Positions 1 to 6,210 of a DNA stretch of 6,911 nucleotides are shown piece by piece (the first letter of the stretch is position 1; each line of letters starts with the position of its first letter). The DNA is from Alphaproteobacteria bacterium (GTDB lineage: Bacteria > Pseudomonadota > Alphaproteobacteria > Rs-D84), in assembly GCA_017650505.1 (NCBI GenBank), contig JAGCET010000019.1, positions 1-6,911 on the forward strand, read 5' to 3'. The position numbers and the translations under genes are program-made. Below the pieces are notes generated by a model. It worked only from the letters and a program-made list of their open reading frames with translations, did no database searches and was not told the origin of the DNA.

Positions 1-15
1 GTGGTTTTTGAATTC

Positions 16-92
16 TGGTGCGAGCAAAGGGGCTCGAACCCTCGACCTCAACCTTGGCAAGGTTGCGCTCTAGCCAACTGAGCTACGCTCGC
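16..92 (-). tRNA. tRNA-Gly (anticodon GCC), CCA encoded
   Basis: The minus strand folds into a full cloverleaf. There is a 7-bp acceptor stem (GCGAGCG with TGCTCGC, one G-T pair), a D arm GCTC/GAGC with GG in the loop, an anticodon stem CAACC/GGTTG around loop TTGCCAA, a 5-nt variable loop and a T arm with TTCGAGC. The anticodon GCC lies at plus-strand positions 56-58 and reads glycine codons GGC/GGU. The 3' CCA is encoded at 16-18. First pairs G1-C72, C2-G71 and G3-C70 and anticodon C35/C36 match known glycine identity elements. The discriminator base 73 is A (plus-strand T at 19), whereas U73 is the usual base in bacterial tRNA-Gly charged by the alpha2beta2 synthetase. The tRNA is transcribed divergently from the gene at 284. 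Confidence 0.97.
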
Positions 93-105
93 ATTGCGTC
101 TGGTA

Positions 106-133
106 TTTTTACATACAAAAATACATTTTGCAA
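106..133 (-). promoter_or_regulatory. Possible promoter of tRNA-Gly
   Basis: On the minus strand a TTGCAA box (128-133) is followed after 16 bp by TAAAAA (106-111). This ends 13 bp before the mature tRNA 5' end at 92, so a start site near 99 would give a short leader. The boxes are imperfect matches to TTGACA/TATAAT and the region is generally A+T-rich, so this is a positional inference. An 8-bp inverted repeat (GTATTTTT 103-110 with AAAAATAC 117-124) overlaps the same stretch and is probably a by-product of the A+T bias. Confidence 0.4.
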
Positions 134-141
134 GTAAAAAA

Positions 142-183
142 TAGGCTTTTTAAAATTACGGCTATCTTGAGACAAAAAGCCTA
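142..183. repeat. 10-bp inverted repeat in divergent intergenic region
   Basis: TAGGCTTTTT at 142-151 is perfectly complementary to AAAAAGCCTA at 174-183, with 22 bp between. Read on the minus strand the second arm is followed by six T residues, giving a weak terminator-like shape. There is no minus-strand gene upstream for it to terminate, because the interval lies between two divergent genes. It may be a regulatory structure or chance in A+T-rich DNA. Confidence 0.5.
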
Positions 184-185
184 AG

Positions 186-201
186 ATTTTACCGGTAAAA
201 T
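186..201. promoter_or_regulatory. Perfect 16-bp palindrome, candidate operator
   Basis: ATTTTACCGGTAAAAT is identical to its own reverse complement over all 16 positions. It is centred about 65 bp upstream of the expected transcription start of the gene at 284, and about 95 bp upstream of the likely tRNA start. That placement and symmetry suit a dimeric DNA-binding protein. The palindrome is seen directly; the operator role is inferred and no regulator can be named. Confidence 0.45.
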
Positions 202-242
202 TGCACTAATATTAAACCGTTATGGAATTAAAATATACTTTG

Positions 243-251
243 TGATATAAT
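243..251 (+). promoter_or_regulatory. Extended -10 promoter for the gene at 284
   Basis: TGATATAAT contains a consensus TATAAT (246-251) preceded by the extended -10 TGn element (243-245). No good -35 box sits 16-18 bp upstream; TGGAAT at 223-228 is the nearest candidate. That is typical of extended -10 promoters. The expected start is near 258, giving a leader of roughly 25 nt. Confidence 0.7.
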
Positions 252-283
252 ATACCCATAAGAAATAAAAAAAGGAAAGAAAT

Positions 284-1714
284 ATGGCGAAAAAAAATAT
301 TGCGCGAAAGACGGTGTTTACATTGGCAACACTCGGTTTGTTGGGAATTGTGGCCCGACAAATGGCACAAAATAATCGTAAACGCGATAAAGATAATTCA
401 GATAATACTGAACAACAAGCCCCAGAACAATCAACTGATACCCGTGATTTTATGACAATGGCCATGGAAGATTTATATCCCGAAGTATTCGTTGGGGTTG
501 AAGAATTAGAAACCAATCGTCAAACACCGAAAAAGCAGCCCCGGGAAAGTCGATATACATATTGGAACGGTTTAACATGGGTTTATACCGTGGACAAAAA
601 AGGTAACATACATCAACACCCATGCACCGGACAATACAAGGACATGGCGGCAAAAATGACCCGTGAACAACGCGAAGAGCAATTCCGTCTGCATCTACAA
701 TTTGAAACTTTTCAACGTTTGAAAACCAATGTTGAAGGTAAAACGCATATAAATCACAATATGATGGTCGCACTGTGTATGGCGGGATATCAATTGCCGG
801 GTCATATGGCTGATATTGCATCACGTTTAGACAAGGCAACAAATACCCAAGAAATAATGGATGCATTTAAATACAAATTGCCCACAGGAGAAAGTTGGCG
901 CGTTGGCACATTAAAACGGCGTTGGTGGTGTGGTGCATATGCCGCCGGACTTATCACCGCCGAAGATTTGTTAAGTCTGCCCAAAGATGCCTTTTCCAGA
1001 ATTACTTTGGATCAGGTTGCAACAGGTATAAAAAAAGATAAACATGGTAGAACTGTTATTGGTCACTTTAAATATGACAGCGCCACAGTTCAAAGGGCAT
1101 TAGAGACCGCACGTGGCGGCACACAACCAATTGTTCAAGATATCATGAATGGTAGCCAGGCCGGACGTGATGTAATCGCCTTTGTCCAAAATGGCACAAA
1201 AATACCAGACCACGCCGCATTCGCCCAAGAAAAATGGCGCATGGAATACGATGCGGCCATTGCGGAATTTAAGGCCGGCCACTATGAGGCCGCTGCCCAA
1301 AAGTTTGAAGCAATGGTAAAAGAATATCCAAATGATGGGTTATTATTAAATGATTTGGCAACAACATACATCAAAATAGGCGAATACGAAAAAGCATTAG
1401 AATGTACTTCTAAAATCTTTACCCAAATCAAAGATAAATCACAGTATGCGGCGGCGTATTATAATGCGGGCGTGGCACGTGAAAAGTTGGGGCAATACCA
1501 ATCTGCATTGGCAAATTATCAAAATGCAAAAAAACACGGCAACAAATCTAAAGAGGTTGAATCCGCAATCGCACGTCTACAAAGTCTTGCGGCACACACA
1601 AGTGCAAAACATAACTTTAGGGTCGGGGCTCAAATGCTAAGAACCCGTGGTGATGCGCGTAGCCAAAAAATGCAGAACATACGAACGCATAAATCTCGCA
1701 CATATAATGCCTAA
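284..1714 (+). CDS. Membrane-anchored protein with degenerate GH24 lysozyme-like domain and TPR repeats
   Basis: This 476-residue protein starts at ATG 284, seven bases after AAGGA (272-276). Residues 9-25 form one hydrophobic segment flanked by basic residues, suggesting an N-terminal signal anchor with the rest in the periplasm. A polar linker (about 28-55) follows. Residues about 60-235 resemble the order of a GH24 lysozyme: an acidic pair at E73/E74, YTYWNGLTWVYT (91-102) where the family has a Y-x-D-x-x-G-x-x-T-I-G-Y-G stretch, TREQREEQF (126-134), NHNMMVALCMAGY (157-169), and GTLKRRWW (208-215) where the family has GL-x-x-RR-x-x-E. The usual Asp is Asn95, the glycine-rich GYG is absent and the glutamate after RR is Cys216, so lytic activity is doubtful. 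Residues about 318-420 form roughly three TPR units (for example YDAAIAEFKAGHYEAAAQKF and YYNAGVAREKLGQYQSALAN). The C-terminal 40 residues are basic. The membrane segment and TPRs are clear; the lysozyme relationship is judged by eye. Confidence 0.88.
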   Translation: MAKKNIARKTVFTLATLGLLGIVARQMAQNNRKRDKDNSDNTEQQAPEQSTDTRDFMTMAMEDLYPEVFVGVEELETNRQTPKKQPRESRYTYWNGLTWVYTVDKKGNIHQHPCTGQYKDMAAKMTREQREEQFRLHLQFETFQRLKTNVEGKTHINHNMMVALCMAGYQLPGHMADIASRLDKATNTQEIMDAFKYKLPTGESWRVGTLKRRWWCGAYAAGLITAEDLLSLPKDAFSRITLDQVATGIKKDKHGRTVIGHFKYDSATVQRALETARGGTQPIVQDIMNGSQAGRDVIAFVQNGTKIPDHAAFAQEKWRMEYDAAIAEFKAGHYEAAAQKFEAMVKEYPNDGLLLNDLATTYIKIGEYEKALECTSKIFTQIKDKSQYAAAYYNAGVAREKLGQYQSALANYQNAKKHGNKSKEVESAIARLQSLAAHTSAKHNFRVGAQMLRTRGDARSQKMQNIRTHKSRTYNA

Positions 1715-1735
1715 GTTATAAATTATTAAATTTGT

Positions 1736-1764
1736 AAAAAACCGCCGAACACGCGGCGGTTTTT
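1736..1764. terminator. Bidirectional rho-independent terminator
   Basis: ACCGCCG (1741-1747) pairs perfectly with CGGCGGT (1754-1760) around a 6-nt loop, AACACG. A run of A precedes it (1736-1741) and a run of T follows (1760-1764), so it can act in both directions. It lies between the convergent stop codons at 1714 (plus) and 1778 (minus) and probably serves both genes. Confidence 0.92.
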
Positions 1765-1777
1765 ATAATTATTCAAT

Positions 1778-2764
1778 TTAGAACCATTTCCATGGTTGTA
1801 CTATTTTTAACAAGCTCATAGCAAAGCGCTTTTTATCCGTGAATGCGTGACCACAGCGTGGACATACAATAAACGGTGCAATTACAGCCTTATATTTTTT
1901 GTTTATCATGGACCAGATATATAATCCCGCAACCCATGCCGCGATTACCAAACCCCATGCGACATATCCAAAGTATTTGTTCACGGTACGGGTTAAAATC
2001 TGAACCACGCCAACATTAGACTTTTCCAAATCATTATAGATTTTTACCGCAACCGGCCAAGAAGATGGGCGCCATGGATAAACATGCTTAATTCCGTAAT
2101 TGGTTAACAATGTTGTCCCCAATCCACCGGAATTCTTATCAAGTTGCTTTTTGACGGCTTCGTCTATCATTTTATCAACTTCGATTTGCGACACCTTGAC
2201 CAATTCTTTTTCAACAGTATCTAATTTTTCATTTACCATTTTGGCAACATTATCAACCTTGTCAATACCGGCATTTGCCTTGTCAATTGTACCATCGGCC
2301 TTGGCCACAACATTATCAACCGCATCCGTTTTAATACCAAACTTGTTCGCTAAACCGGTTAGCCCCTTAACACTGGATGTGGTGTCTTTGGCCTTGGCCG
2401 TGGTATCTTTGGCCTTGGCCGTGGTATCGGTCACTTTATCAACCTGTTTTTCAACAATCTTGACCTTTTGGATTGCAATATTTACTGGTTTTTCAAGGTT
2501 GATTGCGTCTTTGATTCCCGCCAATAATTTTTCATACTGTTCCACAATATTGCGTTGTAAATCGAAAAACATCGAAACAACAATGGACTTTTTAATTGGT
2601 CCCGAATAGTGTGCCTTGACATACAATGGGAACCACGCGACAAATGCCAACCATATCACAGATACGATTATAAATATACGCTTTGCATGTGTAATCACAG
2701 ATGTTTTTTTCGCGACAGTTTTTGCGCCACCGCGGTCAATTACTTCGATTTCTTTTTTTGCCAT
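1778..2764 (-). CDS. Two-membrane-segment coiled-coil protein with C-terminal half zinc ribbon, function unknown
   Basis: This 328-residue protein starts at ATG 2764-2762, six bases after AAAAGGA (2771-2777). Order of parts: a basic N-terminal tail (1-29); membrane segment 1 (about 30-49, IFIIVSVIWLAFVAWF); a long heptad-rich region (about 65-210) full of Lys, Asp, Val and Thr with an exact TTAKAKD-TTAKAKD duplication at 114-127; a short region with HVYPWRPSSWP (227-237); membrane segment 2 (about 265-286); and a C-terminal tail containing CPRCG (301-305). With two membrane segments, both ends would face the cytoplasm and the coiled coil would lie outside the membrane, in the periplasm. Only one CxxC pair is present, so metal binding would need two chains. 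It is a single gene, isolated by terminators on both sides. No clear promoter is seen in 2765-2810. I do not recognise the family. Confidence 0.9.
   Translation of the reverse strand: MAKKEIEVIDRGGAKTVAKKTSVITHAKRIFIIVSVIWLAFVAWFPLYVKAHYSGPIKKSIVVSMFFDLQRNIVEQYEKLLAGIKDAINLEKPVNIAIQKVKIVEKQVDKVTDTTAKAKDTTAKAKDTTSSVKGLTGLANKFGIKTDAVDNVVAKADGTIDKANAGIDKVDNVAKMVNEKLDTVEKELVKVSQIEVDKMIDEAVKKQLDKNSGGLGTTLLTNYGIKHVYPWRPSSWPVAVKIYNDLEKSNVGVVQILTRTVNKYFGYVAWGLVIAAWVAGLYIWSMINKKYKAVIAPFIVCPRCGHAFTDKKRFAMSLLKIVQPWKWF
2381..2428. repeat. 21-bp tandem repeat, about 2.3 copies, in frame
   Basis: The unit GGTRTCTTTGGCCTTGGCCG plus a final T occurs at 2381-2401 and 2402-2422 with one mismatch (G2384 against A2405). 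A partial third copy, GGTATC, follows at 2423-2428. Each unit encodes exactly one heptad (TTAKAKD) of the coiled coil in the minus-strand gene. Copy-number change would lengthen or shorten the coil by one heptad without a frameshift. Confidence 0.9.
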
Positions 2765-2810
2765 TGTGCATCCTTTTGTTGATGTTTTGATTCTTTAACA
2801 TTTGCAAAAT

Positions 2811-2849
2811 AAAATCAACAGGCAATTTTGTATGCCTGTTGATTTTTTA
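2811..2849 (-). terminator. Terminator at the end of the queA-tgt operon
   Basis: AAAATCAACAGGCA (2811-2824) and TGCCTGTTGATTTT (2833-2846) form a perfect 14-bp stem with an 8-nt loop. On the minus strand the stem begins six bases after the TAA stop of the 110-residue gene and is followed by TTTTATTTT, so it is placed to end the long minus-strand operon before the gene at 2764. T residues on the plus side make the structure nearly symmetrical, but no plus-strand transcript needs it here. Confidence 0.9.
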
Positions 2850-2851
2850 TC

Positions 2852-3184
2852 TTATTTTGTCTTTTCTCTGAAGTATGTTAAAACACTCTCGTTATAATCT
2901 ATCATACCCTGGTAAATTGGGGTATCTTTGTGTACATCTATTAATGCTTCGATAGTTTTGTAATAAATTTCGGCTTTTCTGGGGTTACTGAATGCCGCGA
3001 CATCAATTGAAGCAGCCAATTCATAACTACGACTATTTGGCGCTCTATTACACCCCAATGTATAAACCATTACCAATTTATCTACATTTTTACGTGCAAC
3101 CGCAAGGTACCATCTATCGGTATTATCTATTTTGAATTCTGGAATCTTGGTTACTTTAACTTTGCTATCTGATTTTTCTGGCAT
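2852..3184 (-). CDS. Small hypothetical protein, last gene of the queA-tgt operon
   Basis: This 110-residue protein starts at ATG 3184-3182, one base after the tgt stop. Its Shine-Dalgarno AAAGGAG overlaps the last codons of tgt, so translation is probably coupled. It has no membrane segment or signal peptide and looks like a cytoplasmic single domain. A charged N-terminus (about 1-20) is followed by DRWYLAVARKNVDKLVMVYT (23-42) with strand-like character, then a helical half with AEIYYKTIEALIDVHKDTP (71-89). A single cysteine, C45, sits in LGCNRAPNSRSYELA. I recognise no family. Its co-transcription with tgt, intact frame and good ribosome site support a real gene, and the terminator six bases after its stop marks it as the end of the operon. 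Confidence 0.85.
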   Translation of the reverse strand: MPEKSDSKVKVTKIPEFKIDNTDRWYLAVARKNVDKLVMVYTLGCNRAPNSRSYELAASIDVAAFSNPRKAEIYYKTIEALIDVHKDTPIYQGMIDYNESVLTYFREKTK

Positions 3185-3185
3185 A

Positions 3186-4295
3186 TTATTCTCCTTTATA
3201 ATTCTTGATAAATTCAGCCTTGAATTCTTGGAATTTGCCCTGCTCTATGGATTCACGAATACCGCGCATCAAATCCTGATAGAACCACAAATTATGCTGT
3301 GTCAATAATGTTGCGCCCAAAATTTCGTTGCACTTTATCAAATGATGCAAATATGCGCGCGACAATTTGCATGCCGGACAACCACATTTATCATCCAATG
3401 GGGTTTCGTCTTCGCGATATTTTGCATTACGCATATTCATTGTGCCATGGCGTGTAAATGCCATTGCGGTACGACCCGCACGCGTTGGCATAACACAGTC
3501 AAACATATCAACACCACGTTCCACCGCACCCAATATATCAAGTGGCGTTCCAACACCCATTAAATAACGTGGCCGGTCATTTGGCAACATCGGTGTTACC
3601 GTTGCAATCATATCAAACATAACCTCTTGCGGTTCACCCACGGCAAGGCCGCCAATCGCATATCCATCAAAACCGATTGCCGTTAGTTCACGCGCAGATT
3701 TTTCACGCAGATCCGGGAAGTCCGCACCTTGGACAATGCCGAATATTCCGTATCCCGGTCGGTCAACAAATGCATCTTTGCTGCGTTTGGCCCAACGGGT
3801 AACCATATCAACATTTTTTTCTGCGCGCCGGCGGTCGGTCGGCAAATGCAAGCATTCATCTAACACCATTGTGATATTGGAATCTAATTGGTGTTGAATA
3901 TGTACGGAATCTTCGGGACGCAGGAAGTGTTTAATTCCACCGTCAATATGCGATGTGAACTCGACCCCCTCTTCCTTCATCTTGACCAGGTTAGAAAGCG
4001 ACATAACTTGAAAACCGCCACTATCGGTCAAGATTGGTCCGTGCCATCCACCGAATTTGTGCAGGCCGCCCATTTTTTCCACCAAATCACCACCGGGGCG
4101 CATCATCAAATGATATGTGTTACCCAAAATAACCTGCGTTCCCGTCGCGGCGACTTGGTCCATAGTCAATGCTTTGACCGTTGCGGCCGTTCCCACCGCC
4201 ATAAATGCCGGCGTTTGAAAAGTACCATGTGCGGTTTCCACCGACCCACGACGCGCATTTCCATCCGTTGCAAGTAAATTAAATTTTAATGACAT
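3186..4295 (-). CDS. tgt: Queuine tRNA-ribosyltransferase (tRNA-guanine transglycosylase)
   Basis: Tgt replaces guanine-34 with preQ1 in tRNAs for Asp, Asn, His and Tyr, a step of queuosine synthesis in the cytoplasm. The 369-residue length is normal for the family. Visible motifs are GNTYHLMMRPG (58-68), ILTDSGGFQVMSLS (88-101) with catalytic Asp91, DEC (146-148) for base recognition, GGLAVGE (215-221), YLMGVGTP (244-251) and MFDCVMPTR (264-272) with nucleophile Asp266. The zinc site is C304-x-C306-xx-C309 plus His334. The spacing from the third Cys to His is one residue shorter than the 26 I recall for the E. coli enzyme (KLSRAYLHH in place of xxYSRAYLHH). The start at ATG 4295 follows AGGGGA and lies nine bases after the upstream peptidase stop. 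It is transcribed with queA, which acts on its product. Confidence 0.99.
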   Translation of the reverse strand: MSLKFNLLATDGNARRGSVETAHGTFQTPAFMAVGTAATVKALTMDQVAATGTQVILGNTYHLMMRPGGDLVEKMGGLHKFGGWHGPILTDSGGFQVMSLSNLVKMKEEGVEFTSHIDGGIKHFLRPEDSVHIQHQLDSNITMVLDECLHLPTDRRRAEKNVDMVTRWAKRSKDAFVDRPGYGIFGIVQGADFPDLREKSARELTAIGFDGYAIGGLAVGEPQEVMFDMIATVTPMLPNDRPRYLMGVGTPLDILGAVERGVDMFDCVMPTRAGRTAMAFTRHGTMNMRNAKYREDETPLDDKCGCPACKLSRAYLHHLIKCNEILGATLLTQHNLWFYQDLMRGIRESIEQGKFQEFKAEFIKNYKGE

Positions 4296-4304
4296 ATCCG
4301 TCCC

Positions 4305-5582
4305 CTATTTAAAATTGTCGTGCCATATTTGTTCCAAATCACCATCGCATTTTGGACCATGTGTGATAATTGACATTGGTCCATCAAAATAATCACGCGT
4401 GTATTTTATAACATCTGCGTTGGTGATACTGTCCGAAATTTTGTTCACCTTATTAAAATCATACATGTGTTTATAAATCAACCAATCTGTGACGATACGA
4501 TCGCAACGATCCGCGTTGCTTTCCAAGAAATTTGCACGCATCAATTCATTTTGATTTTTATACCGCACCAAATCTGTATCCGTTGGCCAATTTTCCGCAT
4601 AAACCTTGTGCGCGGTCTGTGCCGTCAATGCAACGACGCGTTCAACATTTTCGGCATCCGTTTCAATACGCGGGCCACACACAGATGTGAACATATTTCC
4701 ATACCCCGTCATATTAACACCGTACGTCAGGCCGTTTTCCGAACGCAAAACATCGAACAATTTTTGGCGCAGGCAATTAGAAAATTTCCCAACACATAAA
4801 TTCTGAAGCAAGTTTTCATCCGTATCCGGCCATTTTTCTGGAAACAAGATTTCCAAAACAATATTCTTGCGATCCGGCATCAAATTGTGCGCACGACACG
4901 CAGTGTAAGTCATTTTTTGATTCACCGAAACATCATGTGTCGGCAAGAAAGAAAACTTTTCTTCCAATGTCTTTAACAATTCATCTTGGTTTTCTATTTT
5001 ACCGGATACACAAATAAGGCAATTGTGTGCCGACATACGACGCGCAATAAATTCCCGCATTTGATCGCGTGTAAAAGCATTGATTGTTTCGGGCGTTCCC
5101 AAAACGACTTTGCCATTTGGCACATACAGGTTAAATAAACTCTTTTCGCAGAATATACGCATTTTTGTATTTTCACGCGAAAGTGCACGACGCAATTCTT
5201 CAATAATAACACTGCGTTCATTGTCAATCGCCTTTTCATCAAACAGGGCATTTTGCAACCTATCCGCGGTAAAATCTATTAATACATTAAGGTTCCGTGC
5301 AACAATGCGGCCAACAAATTCAATACGCGACAGGCCAGTGCGGGCATTGACACTGCCCCCGTGGTCGGCCATATAATCATTTGCACGACGTTGGGTTGGA
5401 AAACGTGGTGTACCGGCACAAAACATATGTTCACAAAAATGTGTCAGGCCCCATTCGGCGGGCGACTCATCATTACCACCAGTGTGGAAACATACACTGA
5501 CCTCATCCGTGGCAACATCCATCGGATCCAATATCACCGTAATGCCATTTGATAATTTATGTAATGTCGCATTATATTGCAT
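4305..5582 (-). CDS. M16 family zinc metallopeptidase (pitrilysin / processing-peptidase type)
   Basis: This 425-residue protein is the usual length of a single-chain M16B subunit, with two related halves. The inverted zinc motif HxxEH is present as His48-Phe-Cys-Glu51-His52 within GLTHFCEHMFCAGTPRF. The third ligand fits Glu129 in NERSVIIEELRR, 77 residues after His52, with the supporting Glu122 seven before it, as in pitrilysin. The second half carries LRSENGLTYGVN (279-290), matching the conserved Arg/Tyr region that helps bind substrate. All active-site residues are therefore intact. There is no signal peptide, so a cytoplasmic role in peptide degradation is likely, though the substrate is unknown. 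The start at ATG 5582 is preceded by AAGGAGA and lies one base after the upstream stop. Many bacteria encode M16B proteins as adjacent active/inactive pairs; no partner is seen here. Confidence 0.95.
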   Translation of the reverse strand: MQYNATLHKLSNGITVILDPMDVATDEVSVCFHTGGNDESPAEWGLTHFCEHMFCAGTPRFPTQRRANDYMADHGGSVNARTGLSRIEFVGRIVARNLNVLIDFTADRLQNALFDEKAIDNERSVIIEELRRALSRENTKMRIFCEKSLFNLYVPNGKVVLGTPETINAFTRDQMREFIARRMSAHNCLICVSGKIENQDELLKTLEEKFSFLPTHDVSVNQKMTYTACRAHNLMPDRKNIVLEILFPEKWPDTDENLLQNLCVGKFSNCLRQKLFDVLRSENGLTYGVNMTGYGNMFTSVCGPRIETDAENVERVVALTAQTAHKVYAENWPTDTDLVRYKNQNELMRANFLESNADRCDRIVTDWLIYKHMYDFNKVNKISDSITNADVIKYTRDYFDGPMSIITHGPKCDGDLEQIWHDNFK

Positions 5583-5583
5583 A

Positions 5584-6210
5584 CTATCTCTCCTTTTTGT
5601 TTGGGTACGTACGTTCTACAAGGACCATATACACCGTCGGTATATTATCTATATTTTGGCGCAATTTTGGTTGTAATGTTTTTGGCACAATACCATGTAT
5701 TTTCGGTGCATGCTTCTTTTTATTTTTTCTATGTGCGGGCATTGCATATTTCTTGTGTTTGCGAACACACACGGTTCTGAGCCAACTTTCGGTAAAGAAA
5801 CTCAATCTGGTGTAATCATCATTTGATACACCGTATCCACCTTTGATTGAATATCGCAAATTTCCAATATGAAAATATAAAAACTGTCGAACATTTTTCG
5901 GACATTTTTCATCATCAAAAAAACGCTCAAAGAATTCTATTTCCGCCATATATCCACGCATTTTAAACTGATAAAAACTTTCACGCGCGGTATATTTTTC
6001 GGACAATTTTAGACCCGCAAGTCCCTGTGTTTTTTGATACGAATTTAGATTTTGCGCTATGACACGATACAATTTATCCGCCTTAATTACAGCTTCTATA
6101 TACTTTATATCAGATTCTGTAAAAGACACACCCCAAAATCGCGCACTGTGAAATGGATAGCCCAAACGATTTATTAATTCCCGTGTCCACGGTAACGCAT
6201 TATCATCCAT
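5584..6210 (-). CDS. Hypothetical protein translationally coupled to queA
   Basis: I place the start at ATG 6210-6208 (protein MDDNALPW..., 208 residues). This ATG overlaps the last 8 bp of queA (ATGGATGA, with the queA TGA inside it) and follows AGGGGG at 6217-6222 by six bases. An in-frame ATG at 6288 lies deep within the conserved end of queA and is less likely. The protein has no membrane segment or signal peptide. Residues about 30-120 are mostly helical in character and rich in aromatic residues ([20 protein letters not shown], 79-98). [13 protein letters not shown] stretch (124-135) follows, then a strongly basic tail ([19 protein letters not shown], 152-170) suggesting nucleic-acid or ribosome contact; this is inference. 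I recognise no family. The stop TAG lies one base before the peptidase start. Confidence 0.85.
   Translation of the reverse strand: MDDNALPWTRELINRLGYPFHSARFWGVSFTESDIKYIEAVIKADKLYRVIAQNLNSYQKTQGLAGLKLSEKYTARESFYQFKMRGYMAEIEFFERFFDDEKCPKNVRQFLYFHIGNLRYSIKGGYGVSNDDYTRLSFFTESWLRTVCVRKHKKYAMPAHRKNKKKHAPKIHGIVPKTLQPKLRQNIDNIPTVYMVLVERTYPNKKER

Noticed and set aside
142..183. Inverted repeat as a minus-strand terminator
   Set aside because: There is no minus-strand gene upstream of it. It lies between divergent genes, the stem is mostly A-T and the 22-nt loop is long.
220..1300. Minus-strand open frames opposite the lysozyme-like/TPR gene (220-516, 450-866, 802-984, 1100-1300)
   Set aside because: They lie antisense to a gene with a good promoter, ribosome site and recognisable TPRs. 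They have no plausible domains or ribosome sites of their own.
2100..2609. Plus-strand 169-residue open frame rich in Ser/Thr/Leu
   Set aside because: It is the mirror of the low-complexity coiled-coil coding region on the minus strand; its repeats (VSLALAV) simply reflect the heptad duplication.
2765..2810. Promoter for the coiled-coil gene (for example TTGATT with AAGAAT on the minus strand)
   Set aside because: Several weak box pairs can be drawn in this A+T-rich stretch and none stands out, so no promoter feature was called although one is probably there.
3342..5552. Plus-strand open frames opposite tgt and the M16 peptidase
   Set aside because: Both minus-strand genes are certain from conserved motifs, and the antisense frames encode no recognisable protein.
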